Shown here: positions 43,365 through 58,500 of the stretch, in pieces
Numbering within the stretch: the stretch's first letter is position 1
Layout: each line of letters starts with the position of its first letter
Assembly (NCBI GenBank): GCA_013368315.1
Contig: JAACJM010000019.1
Span: 1-64,000 of the forward strand
DNA: 64,000 bases
Direction: 5' to 3'
Source of the DNA: Tetrapyrgos nigripes
Taxonomy: Eukaryota > Basidiomycota > Agaricomycetes > Agaricales > Campanellaceae
The notes under the pieces: model-generated
Told to the model about the DNA's origin: nothing
The model's input: only the letters and a program-made list of their open reading frames with translations
The model's database searches: none
Translations under genes and position numbers: made by a program

Positions 43365-44605
43365 ATGACTGCGATCCCCTTTGCAATCCGTATTCCTCCG
43401 GAAATTAGAGATGAAATCATTGATAGAGTGCACGATAGTGCAAGCATGAAGTCTTGCGCATATGTCTGCCGTGACTAGCTTCCTCATGCTCGTACAAACC
43501 TTTTTCAGAGTTTCACCTTCCCTCTGTCAGGTGGAAGCTTGGTTGACGAAGAAGGGCCAGACACTCCAGTATACAGGGACCTTGCATCGCTAATTGAGGA
43601 CATGACATCTTCGAGTCCCAAACCTCTGTACCCTACTATTGTTCATAACCTCACTGTTAAACCTCCCATCTTCATACCCTCCGGACAGGACCGTATTTAC
43701 CTGGACCTCATCTCACAACTTCCTTTGAACAATCTGCAGAGTCTGGAATTCTCATATGACTTGTGATATTTGGATGCACCCTCTCTACTCCCTTTGCTGG
43801 ATAAAAACCCTCTCCTCGAAACTCTCGCTCTGGGATTTTTACATGCTCTTCCAATCAGCTTTTTCGGCTCTGTTCCAGAATAGCAGCAGGGCACATCTCT
43901 CTACGTTCGTTAGAGCTCACCTCCATCCTTCCCTGCGCCCCCGATACTACCAACAGTTGGGATTTACCATTCGATGCCTCCAGAGTCCTCTACTCCGCCA
44001 TAAGAGCATACACCACGTTTACAGCCCTTGTCGGTAAGCGCCTACCTTCCCGGACAAACATGGGTAGAACCATTCTTTACAATGCCAGAGGCCCAGAGCA
44101 CTTTTTGACCTGTCATTTCTTCGGCATTTGACACTCGCACCCGAAGTTCCTGGGACGCATCCCATCATTTTCCAACGATGCGGAACAACTGTTACTCACC
44201 TTGTCCCCATGCCGTTTATCGCCTACCTTTTCGGTCCAAGTTTGGCTCCTTCATTCATACATCTCACTAAGCTTTGTTGAGCTTTTGGTTAAGGTTCGGG
44301 ACATGGATTTCTTCCTAACATTGGTGGTATTGAAGGACGCTCTTCCCCGTACCCGGCAGTTTGAACTGCTCTCACTCGAATTCTTTATCCCATATCCTTC
44401 CCAGTGTGATGCGGAGTTGTTTGGAAACGAATGCCTTCGTGAGCTCGACAATCTTCTCGACAGTATTCTGCAGACAGGCAATGCCAGTCTGAGAAAACTG
44501 TCATTGAGGATTCCAACCCACCGCTATGACATGGCCGAGACAGAGATATGCGCTTGTTTTCCGAAGATAAATGCCAGAGTATCGCTAGGCGTGTTCCCAT
44601 ACTAA
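43365..44605 (+). pseudogene. F-box pseudogene (family A)
   Basis: Begins like the intact paralog (IPPEIRDEIIDRVHDSASMK, then CAYVCRD) but TAG at 43476-43478 replaces the conserved Trp codon of HDWLPRAR. The frame then continues (LPHARTNLFQSFTFPL, LDLISQLPLNNLQSLEFS) to another stop near 43763; later blocks appear in shifted frames (ELLSLEFFIPYP, LGNECLREL-like FGNECLRELDNLLDS) to the end at 44605. Several indels make this an older loss than the 36960-38201 copy. Confidence 0.8.
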
Positions 44606-44970
44606 ATCCGACTTCTACTAGTAACGGATGTTTTGTAGGGCTCTCGTGTGGCACTGGACCCCAAGGCACAGTGGTTTCCTTACTGTATGTATTGCCTGTA
44701 GCGATAGTCGGGTAGACGGCCTATATACTGCACAGAGTACCCGCATGTCGTGGAATCCTTTTCCGGAGCCGTAAAATACATTAACGACAACAGCAGTGAT
44801 GTTCGAGTTCTCATCTGATGACCATAGATGACGAATTATGGATAGGCTCTTCCAGCTGTACACTTTTAATCGGCTGTCTAGTAACTCATCTGTTGGTCTT
44901 TATTGAAGTCGAGTTCTCGATTTTATACCTTCCAAACACATAATACATTGAGACCCGGGAATTTCACAGC
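44606..44970. other. Intergenic stretch 3' of YIP4
   Basis: Convergent 3' ends; no domain-bearing frame. Confidence 0.4.
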
Positions 44971-46276
44971 CTATTGTATCAGAATCATCCAGGCTAAAAT
45001 GAAGTAGAACATGCTAATTCAAGTCGTTAGTCATGCAGTCGCTCATGCAAGGCAAGCTTGAAAAAACTTACAGCAAAGGGTATACAGCAAGCAGTATGCG
45101 CTGTGGTTCTATCCTGGTTCCGTCCAAAAAGTTTACGGCAGCTTGAAAAGGAAAGTCAGAACCATCTGGATAAGAATTCATGAGCGAACGTACCCCATAT
45201 ACACCAAGCCCAAGCTAACAACGCAACAGGTGCTCTAATGTAAATCCTACGAACGAAGCACGATATAAAGGCTGCGATATCAAGCGGGGCTATGCAATAT
45301 CCGATGACGCATAAACCTTGGAAGAAAGATCTGTGTTTGTAGCAACGGCGTCAACATCAAGCCATCAATGTACGAAAAGTACTGACACTCTTCCACCAAG
45401 GAGCTGTCAATGGAAGGAAGACAGGTCAATTAAAAGCAGTAGCAGGACGATCCAGAAACGTACTTTTGCTTGAACGGTAATGGTGAGAGCTCCGAGAGAA
45501 CAGATCACGATCACACTAGTGAAAACGTTTAACGATTGCGTTGAGGGTGCCTATGGCATTGTCAAATTTGAGAGAAAGTGGACATAAATCTCGTAAACGC
45601 ACATTGATACTAAGCATTATGCCTAGCAAAAGACAAAGTATAAATGGACCCCATAAATCCCAGTCTCTGAAGGAAGTGTCAAAAAGGTAAGGAAAATGTT
45701 TCAGCAAGGAAAACGTACTTAAGAACTTCGCGGCCACTACTTTTCCGAGGATACAGAACCTGTACAAGCTTGGAATATATCGACAGCAGATCACGCATCT
45801 AGATGGGCGGTCAGTAAGTTCTAGAACTACAACCAACCACAAGCGCACAATTGTAGTGGAGACAGGTTCATCGAGGGTATCAACGCCGGTATATCTGAAG
45901 AAAGCCTCAGTGACCTCCAATTGACAACATAGTCTATGCATACCGTGTTTCCACTTGAATACCGCCAACACTCTGCCGCGCTGACCGTGGCGCGCCTCCT
46001 GAACCAATATTTCCTGACAAACCTGCTGGTCCTCCATTTGAAGGAGGAGCTAATTGTTCAGGCTCTCTTGAACGAGTCTTTCCCTTGTCTACTGTTGGTG
46101 TCCTTGGGGACTGGCCACTCATAGCCGGATGAGAGAAACCTGGCATGTTGTCTTCGTCGAACTCGTCGTCATCGTCTGGAAGTAAGGTTTAGAAACGCGC
46201 ATGTGGAGCTTAACGGTCACACACCTGCCTGAATGAACTGAGAGCTTGCAGTAAGAGGTGTTGTAACAGAGTCCAT
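44971..46276 (-). CDS. YIP4: Yip1-domain Golgi membrane protein (Yip4/YIPF6-like)
   Basis: About eight exons; the first four are 46276-46225, 46175-45944, 45894-45849 and 45798 to about 45722. An acidic, disordered N-terminus (DDDDEFDEDNMPG) leads to YTGVDTLDEPVSTTI-MRDLLS, then IYSKLVQVLYPRKS and DWDLWGPFILCLLLGIMLSI, the hallmark of Yip1-domain proteins. Further short exons encode the remaining membrane spans, ending ILAWMILIQ. Yip proteins bind Rab GTPases in ER-Golgi traffic. The splice pattern of the 3' half is only partly resolved here, so internal boundaries are approximate. Start codon 140 bp from RPT2. Confidence 0.82.
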
Positions 46277-46416
46277 CGTCGCTTTGGTCAAAGCTTAGAC
46301 TGTGCTAGACCACGTCACGCGTACTCGTAGCTGACTAATATTTCTCCTTTGGGACACTGACGCGTCGCCTCAGCTCACCTCTTTCCTCTTGACTTTCACT
46401 ACTCTCTACTTTCACA
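46277..46416. promoter_or_regulatory. 140-bp shared promoter, YIP4 / RPT2
   Basis: Between the start codons of head-to-head genes. Contains GTCACGCG and GACGCGTC motifs. No proteasome-specific PACE box is visible. Confidence 0.45.
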
Positions 46417-48014
<1,598 letters not shown>

Positions 48015-48263
48015 GATGTCTTGCGCTAATAGTAACTGCTATCCTAATTTCTGCATCCTACTTTCGTGCAATCTGAGCTGTAGCAATTGTTGATATTGAA
48101 GATTGTGTGCACGCTTTCGTTCGGATCACCCCATTGTTAACCACGCGCTTCCAGCACTTCTCTTGACGATCGTGATCTCATTTTCTAGGTTTAACAAGAC
48201 ATTAAATCTCGTCAAGTTACAGTATACAAACAATCCAGTCCTTGCTATCTTAAATACAACCGG

Positions 48264-49979
48264 TTATCTGGGATCCACGAATTCTAGAACAGACTCCAGG
48301 ATGACCTTGGGAGGTAATAATAAGCGTACTTCTGTTTCGACCACGCCTTTATGTTCTTCATGTGTTCCTCTGCCCTTCCGTGTTTTACATCGCAAGCCTA
48401 GCTCCGTCGTGCTTACTATTGACCCTGATGAAACCCCATACTCCCCAAACGTATCCATCATCCTACATGGATCGAAAATCTCTCCATGTTCCACAGCAAT
48501 AATCTCAAAGCACGTAGACATTATCTCCTCTTTCGCCACCTGTGCCAACTTGCACGCCGTCTTCGTTATCCTGCGCACGTTCTCTCCAAACCTTGTCCGC
48601 AAACCATCTCTGGATGCTACTGACAGCTTATCGGTGTTTTGGCAGCCCGCGATGAGAAGGATGTCCGCCGACCAACGATACATCGTCTCTGCCAGTTCGT
48701 TGGCCGAATAATCACGAAGGTATGGGTACATCGTGTGTATGTGACGATGCGTTAGTGCTCGCCATTTTGAAGACGATGGTTGCGGTTCTGGTAAGTTCCA
48801 TGGCATGAGCTTGGATGACAGCGTTTAGCAGATAGATCAAAAGCCTCACCCGCGGCGTACATGTGTCCGTATATCTGCGTCAAGATGGAATCTGCTTTTG
48901 ACGGAAAACCCATACAAAAGACAGATAGAGCTCGTGCGACGCATGTTGTGATGCACCCTTGCAAAGCGAGCTGAACGAGAATAGGATCCTGCGAATGGTC
49001 TCGTCCAGACAGGATTTTGACCAAATTGGGTCCCAGCCTCGAAGCGGTATCCTGTGTTGCTTGTATGACTGCTTTAGAAGCAGAAGGTGGTGAATTCTCG
49101 GTGAATGTGACGATTTCAGTGACTGCGGCAGACCATTGCAGAATCTCTGAGTTGAGATCATGGATGGCTTGGAGCACCTGGGCCCCTGACCATGAGTCTG
49201 TCCTGGTCAGGAAGACGTCGTTCGCTTTCACGAGAGCTTTGCTTTCGTCGAAAGAAGCTGCTCGTTGATCCTCCTCCGAAGTCCCAGGCAAACATAGCAC
49301 ACCGTCACCGTGACCATTCAAGCTCCCCCTCTCCCCGTCTCCCCTAATCCTCCGCAACTCGTCATCTTTGGTCCGCACCAGCTCTCTAGTTTCAAACAGA
49401 GCCTTTTCTAAGGATTTACATCGTTCTTCAAGCTTGGCTACTTCCACTCTTGTGCGATGTAGCTCTCTTCGCGTTTCATCAAATTCTCTGCGCATCGAAA
49501 GAAGAGTCAACTGTGAGGTCGATGTGCGGCAAGGACATTCACTTTGCCGACGGTCCGCTTGCAATTGATCCAACCTCTCGGTTAGGACGGCACACTCGCG
49601 TGTCAGGCGTGCGATAGGATCTGGAATGGGGGTAAGAGTACGGGCAGTTTCGTCGTCTGAACCTAGGGGGGAAGGGACTGATGATGATGGGGAACGAAGA
49701 GCAAAGAACTCGACAGTCGCGGATGCCAATTCTCTGAGATGTAAGTTAGCGACGGGAAGCATGACCGGGGCGCAGAATATGACAAAACCGATGATCTGAT
49801 TGCCTGTCCTTGCTTTCCGGGGGGCCAACTATAAGATATGTGTACACGCCTACAGATTTGTATAGCTCTGGTCCAGGAGGCTGGAGCTGACGCGGCGTCA
49901 TGAGGCGAACACGCGCTGGTCGCGTTGACTCCTCGTTTCCTTCCGAATTTTCGATGGCAGATGTCCCTGCGTCTTCCAT
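48264..49979 (-). CDS. Coiled-coil protein, function unknown
   Basis: Three exons modelled (49979-49846, 49733-48850, 48787-48264) give 513 residues in phase. The N-terminus MEDAGTSAIENSEG is acidic. The middle is a coiled coil (LTRECAVLTERLDQLQADRR ... LEKALFETRELVRTKDDEL). The C-terminal half is helical and well conserved in feel (LQAIHDLNSEILQWSAAVTE, ALTHRHIHTMYPYLRDYSAN, ETMYRWSADILLIAGC). The pattern resembles uncharacterised agaricomycete proteins; I assign no function. The exon 1 donor (GTACAC) is the weakest join. Divergent from the Hsp70-like gene (106 bp). Confidence 0.72.
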
Positions 49980-50085
49980 ATTCAGTCAAACCTCCTCGTG
50001 TACCAACAAGGTTCCCTGTCCTTGTCTTCTCTGTTCACTCTTCTACTACTACCATCTCATCTAATCCGTCTTGTCACTGCTCAAG
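49980..50085. promoter_or_regulatory. 106-bp shared promoter, coiled-coil / Hsp70-like
   Basis: Between two start codons; a CT-rich tract (TCTTCTCTGTTCACTCTTCT) precedes the Hsp70-like start. Confidence 0.45.
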
Positions 50086-53000
50086 ATGAAGACTTCAGAC
50101 ACGCGCAAGCCTTATACAGGGTCTACTCGATCCCTCGTCGTGGCGTTAGACATTGGAACTACCTTTAGCGGGGTGAAGATCCTTATTCCAGCACTCTCTC
50201 GCCGCTTTTCTTACCAATGGTCTGTAGGTTTCATATGCCATCCTTGAACCTGGCGAGATTCCGAAGATTCATGGTGTTACACGGTAAGTAGTCTATACTA
50301 CTATCTTTGGCTTTCAGACTCAGTATCTCCAGATTTCCTGGCCAGGAACATATAGCGGGCAACTCAAAGATACCTACAATCTTGTACTATGATGCTGAAG
50401 GAGGGATGATGGCCGCAGGGGCAGAAGCCGATACTTCTTCGGTCCTTTCGCTGGCAGAGGATGAGGGTTGGACCAAAGTTGAACTGTGCGTTATCTGGTT
50501 GTTCAAGACATTACAAAGAGACTCACTCTAGCTCAGGTTCAAGCTACGACTACGGCCGAGAACGATGAAGCTTAACATGAACGGGATGAGAATGGCTCCG
50601 TTACCTCGCGGAAAGACTGCAGTGCATGTATTTGGAGACTTTCTCTCGTATCTTTTTCTCTGCACCCGGAGTTTTATCACAGACACCCATGCCAACGGTG
50701 CATCTCTCTGGAAAACAGTAGAGCATGATATCCAATTCGTTCTATCGCATCCCAATGGATGGGAAGGGGCTCAACAGACTAAAATGCGTCGGGCAGCTGT
50801 ATATGGTGGTCTCATTCCTGATACCAATGAGGGGAAGGCACGGATACGATTTGTGACTGAAGGAGAGGCTAGTTTGCATGCCTGCGTCTTGAATGGACTC
50901 GCTGCTGATGTGCTTTCGGTGCGTCTTATTTCACTTTGGCGAATTGACTGCGTTAACTGGACTTTAGAATCCGTCGAGGACTGGATTTCTGATAGCTGAC
51001 GCTGGTGGAGGAACGCTGGATATAAGCTCGTATAACATTTTCGGACAACACCCTCTAGTGATAGAAGAGATAGCACCTCCAGACTGTCGGTATCTCATTC
51101 TTCCTACCCTAGTCTTTGTGCTAATTCCGTCATTCAGGTATTTTTGCGGGATCCGTTTTCGTTAGTCGTCGAGCAAGAGTATTGTTCCAGGGTTTGTAAC
51201 ACAATTAACTCTTCGTTGTCGTAAGCTGACCAGAACACAGAGAAATTGATGAACTCCAGATACGGAACACCGGACTCTGTTGACCATATCACCAAACGTT
51301 TTGACGAGACCACAAAACGACTGTTTCGTGACAAGAAGGATCCTCAGTTTATTCCATTTGGATCACCCCTCGATAAAGATTTGAGCGTTGGCATAAGAAG
51401 TGGTCAATTGAAGCTTTCAGGGTATGTCATTATTACGGCCTGCTGTTTAGGACGAACTGACTGGAGTTGTACAGAGAGGAAGTGGCGGAGCTCTTTGAAC
51501 CATCTATCCGAGGTCCGTCCACCACCCAAACTCGTAACTGGGCACTCACACTTTGTCTCTCCAGCGGCAGTCTCTGCTATAAAGGCTCAGATCGACGCCT
51601 CGCAAGGCATGATCAAGGTGAGAGTTGCCAAATTTGATTCCCCAACACATGTCACATAAAACCCCTTCTGCGCAGTCCGTGTTCCTGGTCGGTGGATACG
51701 CAGCCAGTGCATGGTTATTCACTCAACTGCAAGAACGATTGGGGAAGTATGGTGTTATTGTCAGTCGTCCTGATAGTCAGACGTAAGCACTCTTGGTTGC
51801 TTTCTTTTAGCCCTCCGAATCGACTCTTCCTCCTGCAGATCAAAAGCCGTGGCAGACGGAGCCATAGGCTTTTATTGTGATCACCACGTCTCGACGAGGA
51901 TGAGCAAGTTCATGTACGGTGTCGAATACCTTCGGGAATACAATTCTTCCGATCCAGACCATGTTGAACGTAAAGAGAGACTATGTGAACTTCCGTCTGG
52001 GCCCAGGCTACTTCCAGATGCATTTGATTGTATTTTAGCAAGAGTACGTTTCTCAATTCTTGCTGCGCATCTTGCAGACGAAGACTAATGACGAGTATTA
52101 CAGGGTGTCAAAGTCAAAGAGTCGACTGTTTTCACCCGTAAATACTGCACGGAGTTGACGAGTCTGTCTCTGTTGTCAGTCTTTGAAGTGGAGATATGGT
52201 GTTACAGAGGGGGGAATACAATTCCAAAATGGATCATGCGGCAGGCTGGTCAGTGCACGTTCTTGATCTATCTCAAACTCTTCCTTTGATAGCTAAAAAT
52301 TAGTGCAGAGAACTTCTCTACGCTTTGTCTAGTGAGGGCAGATCTATCACCTTTAGCTGGTTCAGCTGAACCGAAGAAGGGAAAACATGGAAGGACTTAC
52401 TGGAACATCGTGTTCTCGGTGGAAATTCACTTTGGGCTGACAGAGTTTAAAGCCCGGATCAAGTGGGTTGATAATGTGAGTTTGTTCTATTACGATGCCT
52501 GTAATCGCCCTCTAACTAGTTTTGTAGGGAGTAACCAAGTAGTGAGTCGATTTACTTGTCTTCTCTTTTGAAACAGCCTCTGAATTAGGTGTTGCAGTGG
52601 TCCAGCTTCAATCATCTACAACGAACGTGGACACAGAACTGAAGAAGACGAGTCCGACGAGGGTATACCCGAAGACGACATTACGACACCAGCAGGGACC
52701 CGATCAGGTCGTGACATGTCCCTACCAGGATCTCGAGCACATTCACGGGATGTTACTAGGAGTTCCTACCGTCCACCGGGAATGTCCACTTCGAGTAGCA
52801 AGCGAACATCAACTATGACCGGTCACGCCAGCAGTAATGACCCCGTAGGCATTTCTGCATCTGATTTGTCGAGGTCTGGATCAGAGGCAGTGCGTTCAAG
52901 AACCAGCACTGCTGTTCCCGAGCATGTCGACGATCATTTGCGTGGAAGGGCTTCATCAGGAAGAAGCAGAGACAAGCGCTCTTCTGGAATAGCAGATAGT

Positions 53001-55046
53001 GCATATACATCAACTCCAAGCAGCCGAAGTACTCGTAGTTCGTCCAAGTTGGGAGAGGAGTTATCTGCAGTCTGGGGTGCCCCGGCATCGTCTACGAGGT
53101 CCAAAGATGCCACACCATTATCGTCACCGAGAATTTCCTCACCAATTACCCAAGGCTTTGCGATCCCGGATTTTTCTACACCCTCTCAGCCGCCAGCGCC
53201 GCCTGACCCCGTACCTTCGACGAAGTCTCGCGATATACCGTACCCGAGTCTTGACCGCGCAATTTCCTCACGTTCTTCTCGAGCTAGATCTCCACCTGCA
53301 CCTGTGCCTGTAGTGGAACAAGAGCCAGCAGCTGTAGAACCTACCTCTCCCAGAATACCAGGTTCCCTCTCAGCTGGCTCCCGGAGTAGTGCGATAGATA
53401 TCTCCCGAAGAAGTAAAGCACCTTCAGAAGTCATCTCGCCGATTTCCTTTGATGACCTTGGAGCCATGTCCTCTGAGACAAAGCCGCCTATCATCGAATC
53501 GAGCTCACCTCCGGCTGCCGGGGAAGGGTTGCTTGGCAGCTTCGGAGGACTAGGAGCAGGGCTAGGAGCAGGACTAGGGTCATTTGGTAGTGCCTTATCT
53601 GGTGCACAAGGCTTTGTGTCCAATTTTATGGGCTCGTCAAGTGCTCAGGGTGCCTCCAAAGCCGCATCTGCGTCCCCCCCTGGATCAGGTTTGACCACTC
53701 CAGGAGGCTCGGGAGGCAGATCAGGTTTGACGACACCAACGAGCCCAGATCCTCCTCCTCCAGCCCCCAAATCATCAAAATCCAATAAATCCTCCAAGTT
53801 GCCCACTCCCAAAGCTTCGTCAACTCCCAAAGCAGCTACTTCCGGTGCTACTTCACCGAGACCGACGAGTACGACGTTATCGTATGCATCTACTCCAGCT
53901 GTGGAACAATCCAGATCGCCAGCATTATCTGCTAAGCCTTCGTCACCGAACATTACTGCAGAGAAGACCAAGACGCCGGTGCAATCTCCTAAAGCTTCGT
54001 CTACACCGAATCCACCTTCTTCCCCGAAACCTCCTCCCCAAACAACTGAAACTGAGCTCATAGCAGATTCAACACCCCCAGTTGCAGATGTTACCCCTAC
54101 CCCTGTCGATGCAGTAAACACTTTACTCAACTCGGAACACACAGAGAAAGAAAAGACGTCTGCAGCAGCGTCACCAAAACCAACCGCCACACCTAGACCT
54201 GCGACGAGGCAGAACTCGAGGAATGGATCTCGCAACGCTTCTCGGCGTGTTTCCTTTGCTGAGCCTTCACCAGAGGAATCGGCTCCAGCACCACAGCCGT
54301 CTGAACCTACGCAGCAGTTGGAGTCGATATCAGAGTCTGCTCCGGCACCAGCTGCACCTCCTGCTGAGGCCGGGCCTGCCTCTGAGAAGCCAGAGGTGGC
54401 AGTGCCAACAGAGTCTGTACCACCAGTCGAAGAAATCAAGGTCGATGAGCACCCAGAGCCGGTACCAGTTGACTCAGCGCCCGTTGAGCCTTCCCAGGCG
54501 GTTGAAACCCCTGTGACAATCGAGACTCTAGCAGAGGCTGCTCAAGGAAAGAAAGACGAGGAACAAACGCCGCTGCTCGACTTTGGAGAAGGATCTACTT
54601 TCGCGGATTTGACGGCCGCAGCTGCAGAAACAACACCTGAAGCCGAAACCACACAGCCTATAGCAGCATCTGAAGCACCAGCGGCACCTGCTGAGTCCAC
54701 TCAAAGTCAACCAGCCGAAGAGACTACACAGGCAAGCGAGTCTGCACCAGTCGAGACGACTTCCGAGGAAAAGAAGGACGAAATTTCAGAAAACCCGGCA
54801 ACTGAACCTGCACAAGCTGAAGCCGCTGCCGAGACAGAATCGAATGGGGCAACGGAGGGAGATGCAGCAGCGACAGGAGAGAATAAAGACGAGAATAAAG
54901 ACGAGAACAAGGAGGACAACGATGACGGGGACAAGACGGAAGGAGCTACGACAGAGGCTGAAAAGACGGATAACGACAAGGCGGAGAAGGCAGGGGGCAA
55001 GGCAAACAAGAACCAGAAGAAGAGTAAGAAGAAAGGCAGGAAGTAA
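50086..55046 (+). CDS. Hsp70-like ATPase fused to a long disordered tail
   Basis: More than a dozen exons; the first are 50086-50172, 50228-50283, 50333-50485, 50537-50918, 50968-51085, 51138-51191 and 51241-51421. The N-terminal part is an actin-fold ATPase: phosphate-1 LVVALDIGTTFSGVSYAIL, phosphate-2 LIADAGGGTLDISSY, and adenosine motif SVFLVGGYAASAWLF, as in fungal HSPA12-like proteins. An 11-nt microexon (GGAGTAACCAA, about 52527) then joins VTNGPASIIYNERGHRTEED in frame to about 800 residues rich in Ser, Pro, Ala, Thr and Glu (SKRTST, TPKAST, AEETTQASES), ending in KNQKKSKKKGRK. No stop separates the two. The tail may carry regulation or localisation. Its 3' end is partly duplicated at 60150-60830. 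Confidence 0.8.
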
Positions 55047-55516
55047 GCTGGTTAAAGAGATATAGAGGAGTTGGGATATAGCTCGGCGCATCCATTTGCG
55101 AATTGTTTTCTATGTTTTCGATTTACTCGCTCGGACAATGGTTCCTCTTTTGTTGTATCTTTGATTTTGTATTAGTGTAGAATTGACGACCTGCTTCTAA
55201 TGGATGGATGTTCCTCAGACAAGTATAAATCGTGCGCGGTATAATAATTGAAACAAGGATATTACGACTTGAAACTCTGCTTTACTTTAGACAACGTGTC
55301 TCAATCCTCAGTTGCTGAACATACTGGTCTTAGTTGACTTGATATACATACATTTAGAAGTACAGAGAGGACTACACAACTTCGGTCCCCACACCAATGA
55401 GAACATGGGCGGCTAGGCTACCTGGTACAGGTCCAGAACGAAAACTGGGAAAGATAGAAATAAAAATTCAGAATATGAAAGAAGAACTCAAAAAAAGCTC
55501 GCTTTCCCTTTCCAAA
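55047..55516. other. Intergenic stretch between convergent genes
   Basis: 3' UTRs of the Hsp70-like and decarboxylase genes. Part of it (about 55050-55240) is also present, diverged, at 60640-60830. Confidence 0.5.
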
Positions 55517-58500
55517 TCAAAGGTCCATAGGTTTGAACTGAAGGGATGTTGGAGCATTGGAAGATACAGTGCTAGCGCTTTGATTCTGAATCAGCGCACC
55601 GGACGTCCCGAAACTGATCCCCAACCTCTCTGCCAAAGAAGTAGTCGGTCCAACAGTGGGACCCAAGAACCTGCTAAGACTCCTAATCACCACTCCTTCT
55701 CCTTGTCCTTGATGTTCATTATAAGACCCCAAAGTAATTTTACAATCCCCTGCGTTCGAAACCAGTCGATTAATCGAATTGACGACGTTATCGTCCCAAG
55801 TAATAGACGGCTTTTGTGCATTGAATAATTTGACGGCCGCTGTAGCGACAGCATCGGGAATTCCGGCTTGAGTGGAAGAGATATGGATCTCCGTTGCAGC
55901 AGGCAAGTTGATAAAGTTGAAGTCGACGAAGAGCTTGCCTATATCTGTGGGAAGAGTGACGGTACCTGTGGAGATGGGAACGGGTTTGGAATCCCTAGTT
56001 GGAAGGGCATCGTACACCGAAGCCTTGAGTGTAGCATTGGGGGAGAAGAATATCGGCTGATGGTTCACGGTAAACGGTTGCATTAAGTTCTCGCGTTGTG
56101 CCTCAAGGATCAAAACTTTCCCAGAAACATCGGGAAGTGAAGGTGTGAGGTCGAGCTTCACTTGACTAGCAGTGAGATGAACATTGGGAGAATGGAGAAG
56201 GATATGGTCCATGTGGGTTTCCTGAGGCGTTCCAAAAAGGTAGAATGGCATAGCTACAGGGTAGTTCTTGTCGAGGTCAGCACGACGTAGAGATTTGTCC
56301 AAGACAACTTCCACATCACAGCGGACTTGGGTCAACAGAGCACCGCTCCTACAAGAGCAGAAACCTTGAGTGGGATGACGGAGAAAGTAGCTGATAAAAG
56401 ACGTACCCATAGATTGTTGGCAAGCCCTCGTAGATGTCACCCACCCATTGTTTCTGCGCCATGAGTTCTGTCAAGACTCCCAAGCCAGTGTGGAACGTAA
56501 AAATTGCACTGGGGTTATTATCCCGTTCCCGCTGTAGCCTCGACAGAGTGGCTGCGTCGGAGAGTGTCGCTTTCACGATGACTTGCCGACGATAATTCTC
56601 GACATTGAAAGAACTGATGTAGACCATGAAGAGCTCATTGTTGCCATGAATGACAAAGGAATGCATGGACGGTTGATCGGTCACTCGGACAAGACAAGTC
56701 TTGGAAAGGATGATACAATCAGCGGTTAGCACTAGCGTGAAGCTTGAGGAGAGGACATACCTTAATCTCTTCCTCAGCCACCTCCTTGAAAGCGTCGATG
56801 ATCGTCTTCAAAAAGTCATTCGCAGTCGGCCACGGTGACATCGACACGTTCGACAGCGCATAAAGGTCCTCATCACCTTCAAGACCCAATCTATTCTTAA
56901 ATTTTACTAAAGCCCCCTCATACACCTCCTGCGAAAATTCCGTCGCCATGATGATTATTGGTTTTTCATTCAATTTGTCCTCCATCGAGGTAACGGAAAG
57001 CCTTTTGTAGAGCCGTTGATTGAGGAAGCTGGCTTCTACGACATCGGTGTTGAGCTGGCCCCCAATGTGGAAGTTGCAAGCAAAGGCGTTGATCATGAGG
57101 TCAGACCCGAGCGTCTGCATAAAGCGGAGGGTTTCTTCGTCCTGTTCGAGTAGGGCATTTGGCTGCAAGACAATCTTGTCACGAATGCGAACCCGTTCAT
57201 TATATACATCCTCTGGAGTCCCACCAGCTCGTTCAGATGGCAATTGGTTGAATGGAGTGATGACGAGCGAATTAGAATCGAGTGTCGTGGTAGCCCAGTT
57301 ACAATACATCTACGAAATTTTGCGTCAGACATATATACTCTTCTCAATGACATTGACAGCGTACCTTTGTCCCAGTCAACATCGCAACACCGAGTAGGTC
57401 TGCGTAGCCCTCCTCCTTGAGCACCTGGAGAGACATCCACACTGCAACCGGAGAAGCTCCTGGTTTACTATACAGACCAGTTAAGATCAGAAAACATGGA
57501 ACGAGAAATCAACGACTGACCTTCCTTCCACTCCATAGATACCCATACTAATATCATCCCCCGAAGTTGTGCTGATGTATGGACTCGTCCAGGTCGTCAA
57601 GAACCTGAATCGCCCATCCCGGTAGCAGATCGCTCCAGCTGGATAGGGATTGTAACCACTTTTATGAGGGTCAATGGTAATCGAGTCTGCCTCCCGCAAT
57701 GCTAACATCTGCTGGTTCGTATATTCGCTGAGGGGAATGGAGAACGCGTACTCCGGGAGCGGTATTCTGGGAGCGAGGAGCCGGACCTTTTTTGAGGCGA
57801 AATACCCTCCCCAGGCAGCATCGGCATGTATCACGAAAGACAACCCTTTCGTCTGCATCTCCTCGCGAAGCTGGACTATCTTTTGGAGAGGGTCAACAGA
57901 ACCGTGCTCGGTAGTCCCAATGATAGCCGTGATACCGTACACTGCACGTCCCTCAGAGAGACGCTTGTCAAGCTCCTGGACGAGATGATCGTAATCAAGC
58001 CTAGCATCATTATCGACGCGTAGCTCAATCATGTTTTCCTTCCCAACACCTAGAATCGCGGCGCCCTTTGGCCAGGAATAATGGTTTGCTCGGGAAAGGA
58101 AAAACTGAGGTGGACTCGTTATGTCGAAATCGCGGTCAAGCTGGTCTTTCCCGACAGTCTGGATGCTAAACTGGTCGAGGATGTTATCGAGAGTTTGCTG
58201 AGATATCCCAAATTGTCCGGTAAGGCGACCGGGAAGATCAACGACTTCAGTCGGCGTGAGATTGAGGAGCTCCCAAGTAGAAGAGGAGAAGAAGTTTTGT
58301 TGTGTGCCGTTGCAAAGTGTGGTCATGAAGGAGCTGGCTACGAATTCGAGAGGCTGACCGGGTTTCATGGCATTTTTGAGAGATAGAGGATAGTACTTGA
58401 GGTTACGAGCAACCCTAGAAAGTAAAAGTAAGAAAAGAAGTACCACCGAGGTAAGGAAACTGAACTGACCACATAGATTCCAGGTTTGCAATGGACCCTC

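Noticed and set aside
53645..54439. 264-codon antisense ORF in the Hsp70-like tail
   Set aside because: Gly/Val/Ala-rich shadow of Pro/Ser/Ala coding repeats on the plus strand; no start context or domain.
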